From the NCBI GenBank assembly GCA_026686845.1, contig JAIVEN010000012.1, positions 24,058,501 through 24,122,500 on the forward strand: a DNA stretch of 64,000 nt, in the 5' to 3' direction. A program made the translations under genes and the position numbers. The stretch's first letter is position 1; every line of letters begins with the position of its first letter. Origin of the DNA: Adenanthera pavonina. Lineage: Eukaryota; Streptophyta; Magnoliopsida; Fabales; Fabaceae. The notes under the pieces were generated by a model, which was not told the DNA's origin, did not search any database, and saw only the letters and a program-made list of their open reading frames with translations. This document shows, in pieces, positions 45,265 to 54,099 of the stretch.

Positions 45265-46630
45265 AAATTATGTAATTACTCATTTTCTGTTTTAATTAAA
45301 ATTGAATTATATATATATCTATATAGGTATGAATATACCAACGAAGACCTAATTCATACGTGATGGTGATGAGGAAAATCTAGTAGAGAAAGAATAAAGA
45401 AAAATGCGTGTAAAAGCTTCTTATGAACCGACTCTTAAGATGTAAAGACACTTAAAATCAACTCGAAGAATAATTTTCTATAGTAGTATATGAGCTATCT
45501 TGGTATTGAATGCTTCAATTGAGGAGTCTCTTTCTTTTCCCTTCTTTTTCTCTCAAAGTTCAAGCCAGGAATTCCTTTTTGTTTCTGATGCTGCATTTTT
45601 GCACAAGAGGGACAAAATGTGAGTTGACGGTATATAGAAGAGAAGGTAAGAATAGAACAGGACCTCCTCTTCCTTCTTTATGGAAAAAGATGGACTTTGC
45701 AGAGAGTATATAAAACAACATAAAAATATTAAAAATCATGTAAAATTTGGTTCAGTACTGTGTGAAAGGCCATAAGAACTTTCTTATTCATTCTCATCAT
45801 GCATATATAAAGTCTCAACAAGGGAATTTAGTTAAAACAAGATCTAGACAGGAAGATTAGGCTGAGGAAAGGAAGCAATCAGCCCATTATCTCAAACAAT
45901 TTCAACTGGGAAATGACATCTCAATTCAGAAGAGCAGATTGACAAGGGATTGGGAGACATATCATGAATTCCCCACAAACAAGATCTCCTTAAACTCTTC
46001 AAGTTGCTGAGGTCATTCTCAAAGCTCAAGTTTCATTCAGGCCAAGGAAGACAAGTGGATATGCAACTGCTAGAAAAGAAAAAATTCTTCAGCTGTGGAT
46101 CTCTTACCGATCAGTTGAACCGCATTCATCACTGCAATCTTTTGCGAAGAAGATATTGCAGATTGTATTGGACAATCAAGTGAACCACATTTGGTAATGT
46201 TTTCCATTACTGTCAAGCAAAATTGAAATCCATGTGTGATCAGTATGCATGAAATTATGTTTAACCAAGCTAACTACAAAGCAGAGTCCTTCCATACCAA
46301 TTGAGATTTTGATCTTCACTTTAGAACCTTTCTTGTCTTTTCGCAGAAGTAACCTTCATTGAACTCAATGAAATCTGCATCGAAAAATAGAGTACTAAGT
46401 GATACGTACAATGATATATGATCTGAATCTCTAAGTAGAGAGTAATGAATTTCATTGTGTGACCAAAATGAAATTCAAGGCTGTTCTTTTTGGTTGCTTG
46501 TAACATAATGCTAACTGTTATTTAATAGAAATGTAAAGCATTTAAGCACTGCTCTTCCTATTAAAGCCTTAAGAACCAGTGTCGATGTGCCTTCATTAAC
46601 AAATCTTGAATTTTGAAAAGTAATCTCCTT
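45265..46630. other. Non-coding DNA matching NLR 3' flanks
   Basis: No gene. The part from about 46360 to 46625 resembles the non-coding 3' flank copies at 57.5-59.6 kb: the words AATGTAAAGCATTTAAGCACTGCT and CAAATCTTGAATTTTGAAAA are shared with 59508-59622. This marks it as displaced NLR 3'-flank sequence. Confidence 0.6.
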
Positions 46631-46832
46631 ACCCTGTGTTTGGTTAGAGGGATTTAGGGGGAAAAGGAGGAGAGGGAAAATTAAAATTTTTCCTTATTTG
46701 GTTCAATAAGTAAAAGTGGGGAGATTTAGAGGGAAAATAAACAAATTTCTTATCTTATCTCCTCTCCAACATATCCAAATAAGGAAAAACTAAAATCTCT
46801 CCCCTCCCCTCCTCCATTGATCCAAACATAGC
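46631..46832. mobile_element. Candidate MITE at the NLR2 breakpoint
   Basis: A 200-bp purine/pyrimidine-skewed segment with imperfect inverted ends (CCTGTGTTTGGTTAGAGG at the left; GCTATGTTTGGATCAATGG read inward from the right) and an internal inverted GGAGAGAT/ATTTCC structure. No clear target duplication is seen, perhaps because a deletion used its edge. Confidence 0.5.
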
Positions 46833-46837
46833 ATGAG

Positions 46838-47497
46838 TTGTCTTACCTATACCACCCATACCCACAATAGTAATCACGTCCAAAGGCAAGTGATTCTCAT
46901 TCATGTCATATAATAATAAAATCTCTATTATTTTATCTTTATCAGCATCTCTGCCATACATATTGGATTCATCTATTAAAGATATTGTTGGCAATCTCTT
47001 GAACACTTTCCTGTTCACTCCCAATTGAATGCCAGCAGCAGCAGGGCCTTCCTTCAATCCCAGTATCTCATTTTGCTTTATAAGATACTCTAGGTTGTCA
47101 AGCACTTCTGTGACCCTTGACTCTATCTTTTTCTCAAATAGATTTTGATGAACAAAAGCAGTGAAGAAGCTCGTACCTTGCTGGTCACAGTTTGCGATTC
47201 AGTATCCAGCTTCTGTCGTGATGCTTCAGTAGCAATCTCATCCAACAAGTCTTCAGCCTTAAAGACTTCGTCTTTGAGCTCGTCAAGCCACTGCTTCACG
47301 TTAGGATTTCTATACTGCCTTTCCTCTGCATCTTCTATAACTTGATTCACAGAAATAAGGATGATGCGCAATTTTTTCAGCAAGCCATCCTTGAGATTTC
47401 TGACACGGAAGTAGTCAAGAAGGTCACGAGACGCCAATCTCTCAAATGCCACCTGAAGGGAAGATTGGAGAAACGCTCCAGCCACCAACTCTGCCAT
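46838..47497 (-). pseudogene. NLR pseudogene 2 (CC and start of NB-ARC only)
   Basis: The start MAELVAGAFLQSSLQ is at 47497. The Rx-type coiled coil includes QWLDELKDEVFKAEDLLDEI, so an RPP13-like CNL origin is clear. One 1-nt frameshift near 47178 separates this from the next part (SLIDESNMYGRD, then VITIVGMGGIGKTT at about 46838-46870). Directly after the P-loop the sequence enters the candidate MITE and then DNA resembling NLR 3' flanks, so kinase-2 through LRR are deleted. Its leader abuts the cut LRR of NLR3 at about 47600. Confidence 0.85.
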
Positions 47498-50095
47498 GAC
47501 CTTTTTTTTTTCCTTTTTTTCCTGTAAAAGCTGACACAAGGTTTTGAGCTGCAACGAAGGAAGAAAACTTGAGAAAGATGGGATTGATAGATGAAAGGGT
47601 CACTTGGTCGGATGGTGGACAATACTGTATAAAAAGCTCTTTGAGGCAGGGGAAACTGTCACCTTCATAGCATATATTCCATTCTTTCCATTGTGTTATC
47701 TCTTCAAACTTCAAATATGAAAGGGATCGAAATGGAGCAATTGAGGAGCCATTCCCATAAAACTCTTCACCTATTACCTTTATTCCAAGAAATCTCTCCA
47801 TGACAAGTGTCTCAAGGGAAGTTAGTTGTCCAAGTGGTGGTAAGTTGACACAATTGATACAACCTTCCAAATTTAAAGACACTAAATTGGGTAAATGAGA
47901 ACCCCCAAACCAGTTTGGAAATCTAATACCTTTATATGTGTAACTAAGAGCTCTTTTACTTCACAATGTGGCTCCAGTGCCTCCAATACGTGGTCTTCCA
48001 TTTCTCGTGATACTCCAACACCTACTAACTCTCTAGAATGCAACTTTAATTTATCCAAATGCTTCTCTTTCAAATTGGCCTCCTTTGCGTTCTTAGGATC
48101 AGTTATGTTCTCCAGATATAAAAGTATTAGTGTACCCTTTAAATGTTTTAGAGCTCCTAATTCCTTGAATTCAGATCCTTTATTTTTTCCCACAACAAAT
48201 TGTGTCATTGTTTTGAGTTGCTCCAACTTCCCCATATATTTGGGCATTTCCATTATGCCACTATTTTTCAAGTCAAGATGGCGCAAGTTGATGAGTTTGT
48301 GAAACTTTGACGGCAATTTCCTCAACCTTTCAATTTTAATGTCTGCAGATTAATCATTGAACACATCAAATCTGGAAACTTTTAAATTCCAGTGTTAGAA
48401 AGATCTAAATAACCTAAGTGCTTCAAATTGTTAATAACATTTATCAACTCTCTGACATTCCATAATCTTCTAAATGATAATGCCCGCAAACAAGTAAGTC
48501 CACATAGCAAATCAATTTGTGATTTATCAATGACGAAATTGGAATCCTTGACAAAGTTACGTAATTGGTGGCACATCAAAATATCTTCAAAGTTGTGAAT
48601 TTTACAATCTCTTGTTAAATATGTAAGGTAACGAGCCTACGTTGAAATTTCTCGTGCCCAATCACCCTCTGGCCTCAGACAAAACTCTCCCATCACAGAT
48701 TTTGCCAAGTCATTGAAAAGGCCATGCATTATGAAGTAATTATCACCTTTCTGTGATGGTTCAAAAAATGACCTTGACTCCAGATCATTTAAAATTTCAT
48801 TGCCCACTTCCTCAATGCTCTTTCCTATGTGACTAGAATACAATAAACCTTCTGACATCCATAATTGGATTACAAAATTCTTCTTTATTACATAATCTTT
48901 AGGAAAGATAGAAAAACAAGCGAAGCAACCCTTAAGATTTAAAGGAAGATAGTGGTAGCTCAACCTTAAAGATGGGATTATATTGCTATCATCTTCCAAT
49001 AAATGCCAAATATCACTCTTTAAAATCCTATTCCAATCATGAAGTGATAGTTTCGTGTACAACAAACTTCCCAATGTTTTTGCTGCTAAAGGCAATCCTC
49101 CACACTTTTTAACAATTTCTCTCTCAACTGAGTCAAATTTTGGATCTTTACCATGGTGTTGGTCATTAAATGCATGTTTTGTAAATAACTTCCAACAATC
49201 TTCATCTTGTAACGGTTTTAATTGATGTATATGGTTAGAGTGCATAACCTCCGCTACCTTTTTATTACGTGTTGTTACAAGGATTTTACTTCCTAGAACT
49301 ACATGTTTGAAAGGAGCTTGAAAATCATCCCAAATTTGACGATTTTCATTCCATACATCGTCAATAACAAGAAAAAATGTTTTACCCTTCGATTTTTTCA
49401 CTAGTTCAAGTTAATGTGCGGTTAAATCATCTGACTTTTTAGGTTGACATTCAAGCTCTTGAAGAACTGCTCTAGTAGCTTGAACAACATCAAACTCTTG
49501 TGAAATACCCACCCAAGCTCTAAGTTGAAATTGATCCTTCATCCTTTTGTCCTCATAGACAAGCCTTGTAAGGCTTGTCTTGCCCATCCCTCCCGTACCC
49601 ACAATGGCAATCACATGCATGGGGGCAGATTCGCACCCACGTTGTGTGATAATAAAATCTCCATCATTCTCTCCTTATCAACATCTCTACCATAAGTATG
49701 AGCTTCATCTATCAAAGATGTGGTTGGCGGTCTTCTGACTTTTCCCCTCACTCCGACATCAGAGCCAGTAGCAGAGCCTTCCTTCAAACCCAACTCGTCC
49801 CTTTTGTTTGCTAGGAATTCCAGGTAGTCAACCAGTTCTTTGATCCTTGGTTCAATTTCTTTACGAAATGGATTGACAATGGAAGAAAAGTAGTTATGTA
49901 GGTTACCTGTGGTGGGATGAATTTGAACTTGCAGCTTCTGTCGAGAGGCCTTAGTAGCAATCTCATCCAGCAAGTCCTCAGCCTGAAAGATAGCATCCTT
50001 GGGCTCATCAAGCCACCGCTTCACATAGTGGTCTCTATATTGCCTCTCCTCAGCATCTTTGATAACTCTGTTGTTGATAGAGTTGAGGGTCATGT

Positions 50096-50463
50096 TGATG
50101 TAGGATAGGGTGGGGGAAGGGTAGAAAATAGATGAAATGAGGAGAAATTTAAGGAGAAAAAGGAAATTGCTGAACAATTCTCAACATTCAATCACTAATA
50201 TTCAATTAGAAGGAAAAAGTTAACTAAAATGAGAGGTTCTAAGATTTATTTATAAAACCCTAAATCCTAATTTAACTAAGATCCTAAAATATTTTAAATC
50301 TAAAAGATAAATATTAAACTAAACTATATCCTAAATATCAGATAAAGATAAATGTAAACCAAATAATTAAATACTAAAAGATAAAATAAATTTAAAATAA
50401 ATTAAATCTAAATACTCTAATAATTATTTAAATTATAATTATCCAATTATCTTTTCTGCATCA
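50096..50463 (-). repeat. LTR (3' in element sense) of the small LTR element
   Basis: 368 bp, AT-rich, starting TGATGTAGGATAGGG on the plus strand and ending TTTTCTGCATCA. Highly similar to 51464-51832 with scattered differences and small indels. Confidence 0.9.
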
Positions 50464-50516
50464 TTCTCCTCTGCTTGAAAGAACTCTCCTTCGGAGAGTT
50501 AACACTCCATGTAGAT

Positions 50517-51203
50517 CTAGGAAACCTTTCTAACAAGCAAAATAGTGAAGAAAGAGATTTGAGCAAAGGACTTTTTTTCAACAATCCAAGTATTATTCAA
50601 TTTAGGAAATCCTTTCCACCAAACAAGATAATGATAAATAGGATCTAAATAAAGAGATTTCATATCAAAACTCCACATGGCAGCTAAATTTGGGAAAATT
50701 TTCAAATGGACAAGGTGATAATGGGGATGACACTTAGACTGGAGAAAACTTTGATCTTTTGTAGTTGCAACAATCTCTATAGTTGCAACAATCTCTATAC
50801 TTGTTGTAACAAAAAAGCGAAGTAAAGTCGCAACATGATGAATATCATCAATAACCTTGGGAAGCACAACTTTCAGTTGTTTCTGTGCTTGTCCCTTTTT
50901 CAAGCTTTTGTCCTCTTCAATAATCATGACATCAAGATCCTCTTTGGACTTAGAGGAATTGTCTACGGATGGTGTTACTTTAATCTGCTCCACAACTTCA
51001 ATGTTTTGGTATATTTGCTCTTCTTCCATTTAACACTTGTGTTCTTCCTTCTATGAAGTCTCGAGAGTTATCTCTATATCCTTATTTAGAGTATATAGGA
51101 CGTCTTTAAGCAATCTTTTTAATTCATCAAGCTTACAGTTCGTTTCATCCATACGACGATCAAAGCAATCAAACGAACTCTCAAAGTGCTCTAAAGTAGC
51201 CAT
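50517..51203 (-). pseudogene. Internal ORF of the small LTR element with chromodomain-like tail
   Basis: Two reading stretches lie in the same frame. A 50-residue piece starts at 51203 (MATLEHFESSFDCFDRRMDE, coiled-coil-like, as at the start of many gag proteins). Then a TAG (51051-51053) and a TAA just before 51029 precede a 170-residue ORF (51029-50517). Its C-terminal part reads YHYLVWWKGFPKLNNTWI, which resembles the core of a chromodomain (aromatic residues plus a W-x-G-x-P-x2-x-N-T-W pattern), as found at the end of chromovirus integrases. A direct 18-bp duplication lies at about 50760-50797. The product, if any, is unknown. The chromodomain call is inference from a short motif. Confidence 0.5.
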
Positions 51204-51463
51204 AGCAATGATATTAATTCATATATACCTCCAAATAAACTTCTAGATAATGATTCTTACAGTTAGGATAGGTTGGGAGGGAAAGAACTTTGTGAAACAA
51301 CTCAAAAATTGCAAAAAATTTGAACTTGGAATGTCTGAACGAACATCAGAAGTTAAGGGTTCTGGCTCCGACAGTGAACTGCTAGTGTTCTTGCGAGTGT
51401 TCTGGTGGTTTTCCGGTTAAGGAAGTGTGTAAGGACGTGAAGAAACCTGCTCTGATATCAAAT

Positions 51464-51832
51464 TGATGTAGGACAGAGTAGGGGAAATGTAGAAAATATG
51501 TGAGAAGAGGAGAAATTTAAGGAGAAAAGGAAACTTACTTAACAACTCTCAACATTCAATCAATAATGTTCAATCAGAAGAAAAAAAACTAACTACAATG
51601 AGAGATTATGGGGTTTATTTATAGAATCCTATATCCTAATCTAACTAGAATCCTAAAATAGTTTAAATTTAAAAGATAAATATTAAACTAAATTATATTT
51701 TAAATATAACATAAAGATAAATATAAATAAAATAATTAAATTATAAAAGATAAAATAAATTTAAAATAAATTAAATCTAAATAATCTAATAATTATTTAA
51801 ATTATAATTATCTAATTATCTTTTCTACATCA
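51464..51832 (-). repeat. LTR (5' in element sense) of the small LTR element
   Basis: 369 bp, starting TGATGTAGGACAGAG on the plus strand and ending TTTTCTACATCA. Divergence from its partner shows the insertion is not very recent. Confidence 0.9.
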
Positions 51833-51939
51833 TATGTCCAGTCTTTTCAATAAAGTGCCATCCTTGAGCTTTCCGACACGAAAGAAGTCAAGAACGTCAC
51901 GAGAAGCAATTATGTGACAATGTTGAAGGATGCAAAGAA

Positions 51940-53156
51940 GTTCCATTTATGCTTCGCTTTTCAAAATTTAACGTTGATTTGCATGTCGGGAATATGAATA
52001 ATGCTTTGCGTGAAGATTTGGGTTGATTTGTTTGTGGGTTATCTTAATGATTCTTAGCTTATTTGCCTCTGCGGAATCTCTTGTTGGGGGCCAATTATTC
52101 GAATTTCAGTTAAATTTTGATAAAATTATTTGTATTTTTTATTCTTAAAATTTACTCAAACTTGTTCTAAAAATAAATGGTAGATTATACCGACGTTCTT
52201 GAGCTCTGTACCAAATTATTCCAAATGGCAGATTATATCGACACACACAAACTTCTTCTAAAGTTTATTATGCAATTTTTTTTTAATTTTGTTAAATTAT
52301 ACCCACTTCTTTTTTATTTTTAAGATTTACAGAATCATTCCTTACAAACAAAGAATGAATTGTACAAACAATGTCTTGAATATTTTTGAAATTGAACTAA
52401 TCTTCCTTTTACATTAATGAAGGTGTATGTCTAATAAGTATATTACAAATTACATAACAAGTTTTCAAATTCAGATGGATTAATTAAATAATAAATAATA
52501 TATACTGATTCACCAAAAAAAATTAATATATACTGACATCCGAATCAAATTATTAAATTACAAGGTAAGATAAGATGCTTCAAAATATATTCGAACATTA
52601 TGCCCATTAAGAAAGGTATTCCCTTCTTTCGTCATTTTTTCTTTTCCTGTTTTACTCCTTTCGCACGCAGCGTTTAAAACAAATGGAATGTTATGAGAAT
52701 AATAAAAGTTAAAAAAATGGCAAGTAAAAGAAAAAACAAAAACCAAAAAAAGAAAGAAAGAAAGAAAGAAATAATAAGTTTTGATTATAAATAAAGCTTC
52801 TCCATCTTCTATTTGGTCGCTGAAATTTTGTATAAATGGATAAACATTTAGAACCGGTTTGTTTCCGTTTTTTTTTAATGAAAAAAAGCTTTTTTATATA
52901 AAAATATACTTTTAAATCTTTTAGATATTTTTTTAAATTTTTAAAAGTAATTATAATAAAAAATAATTTTCTACTTATTTTGAGAAGTTACTCTAGATAA
53001 CTTCTTAAAAAAAACATTTACAGTAAATGAAAGAAGAAAAGGTGAAAGAGGCGGATATATATTAACTAACTTTAAAAATTACAAAAATAATAGAATTTTA
53101 TCTTGAGAAAATATTATAATGTAAATTCCTACTTTTTTCTTTAATTACTAAATAAT
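51940..53156. other. AT-rich intergenic DNA
   Basis: No gene is recognised. It has long A/T runs and an AAAG microsatellite at 52750-52771. Confidence 0.5.
52750..52771. repeat. (AAAG)n microsatellite
   Basis: Five AAAG units in intergenic DNA. Confidence 0.9.
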
Positions 53157-53176
53157 TTAAGAAGTGTTTTTTTTTT

Positions 53177-53362
53177 GTGAGTATCAAAGGGTACCCTCCA
53201 GCCAACAATTGAAGACTAATCCCTTTGAGATGTAAAGATCATCGAAATAAATTTTGTTTCTTTCAATAAAGTCTTTTCCATTGCACAGCTACTAGGAATT
53301 GAATTCAAGACAACATATTTAAGGAACACAGTCATCTACCAACTGTGCTAAGACCTCATGGG
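53177..53362 (-). mobile_element. tRNA-derived SINE
   Basis: It is flanked by a 17-bp direct repeat TTAAGAAGTGTTTTTTT (from 53157 and 53363-53379), the long variable target duplication of LINE-driven insertion. Read on the minus strand it starts GAGGTCTTAGCACAGTTGGTAGA, which has a pol III A-box (TAGCACAGTTGG), and then has a degenerate B-box (GAATTCAATTCCT). It ends in a TGATACTCAC-oligo(A) tail. Length (about 186 bp), promoter boxes, tail and duplication together make a SINE. Confidence 0.85.
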
Positions 53363-53625
53363 TTAAGAAGTGTTTTTTTATTATAACCAAACATAAAATA
53401 ATTCGTACTTTTCATAAAATTTTTAAATAATTAATCACTTTTTTAAACAATTTAAAAATCACTTTTTTTTTAGTTTAAATAAGCAGCCCGAAATTTGATT
53501 AGTTAATCTAGATAGTTCACATTTATTCAAAATATTTTTTTTTCAAAAGAATAAATTTGTCATTCAAATTGATTAAACCATCAATATTGATTTAAACTTA
53601 TTAGGCATTATAGTACTTAAACTTA

Positions 53626-53984
53626 GGGCTTGTTTGATTCTGTTTCTGAAAATAGTTTCAGAAACAGAAAATTTAAAAAACTTGTTTGGTAAACTTGTTT
53701 TTTATAAATTGTTCTGTAAAATAAAAAAATAAAAGAACAGAAAACTCAGAACACCTTTAAGGTGTTTTGTAGTTTTTGTTCTAGAAAACACAAGGAAATA
53801 TAAGAAACATCCACCTCATTAATGGTAAAGTTATAAATTTTGAATAACTCATCTATCACTCACTAATTATAATTTTGAGAATAATTATTCAAACAAATTT
53901 TTTTATTTTCAAAACTTATTCTTGAAAACAGTTTTATAAAACTTTTTTAAAAACAGAAAACAGAAAACACTATCAAACATACCC
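53626..53984. mobile_element. PIF/Harbinger-like (Tourist) MITE
   Basis: 359 bp, flanked by TTA on both sides (53623-53625, 53985-53987). The ends read GGGCTTGTTTGAT and, inward from the right, GGGTATGTTTGAT. The interior is AT-rich, partly palindromic (AGAAACAGAAAA words) and has no ORF. Confidence 0.75.
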
Positions 53985-54028
53985 TTAGTTTCTTTATGTT
54001 TTACTTCATTTTTTTTCTTCTTCTTTAC

Positions 54029-54031
<3 letters not shown>

Positions 54032-54063
<32 letters not shown>

Positions 54064-54098
54064 CCCATCTCCCTCTCCCTCTCCCTCTCCCTCTCTCT
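54032..54098. repeat. (TC)n and CCCTCT microsatellite
   Basis: About 15 TC units, a C-run, then several CCCTCT units. Pure polypyrimidine on the plus strand. Confidence 0.95.
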
Positions 54099-54099
54099 C

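Larger units (their letters stand above)
50096..51832 (-). mobile_element. Small non-autonomous LTR retrotransposon in NLR3
   Basis: Two LTRs of about 368 bp (50096-50463, 51464-51832; ends TGATG...CATCA) bracket a 1.0-kb interior. The flanks are CATGT (50091-50095) and TATGT (51833-51837), a 5-bp target duplication with one change. Joining the NLR3 coiled coil across it gives a continuous frame. A primer-binding-like site (TTTGATATCAGAGCAGG on the minus strand) adjoins the right LTR and a purine tract (GCAGAGGAGAA) adjoins the left, so it is transcribed leftward. There is no protease, RT or integrase, so it depended on another element. Confidence 0.9.
47610..51935 (-). pseudogene. NLR pseudogene 3 (CC-NB-ARC-LRR, truncated at both ends)
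   Basis: The coiled-coil start is eroded near 51935-51850 and the start codon is not recognisable. After an LTR-element insertion (50096-51832) the coiled coil continues from about 50090. NB-ARC follows: P-loop GTGGMGKTS (about 49575-49600), VIDDVWNE kinase-2 (about 49350), GSKILVTTRN, GLPLAAKTLGSLL, then CFSIFPKDYV. The MHD motif reads MHG. Breaks are a frameshift near 49615, a TAA at 49411-49413, a TAG at 48637-48639, a TAA at 48382-48384 and at least two frameshifts in the LRR. The LRR stops at about 47640-47610 (CLKELFIQYC) where the NLR2 leader begins, so the distal LRR is missing. Confidence 0.88.
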
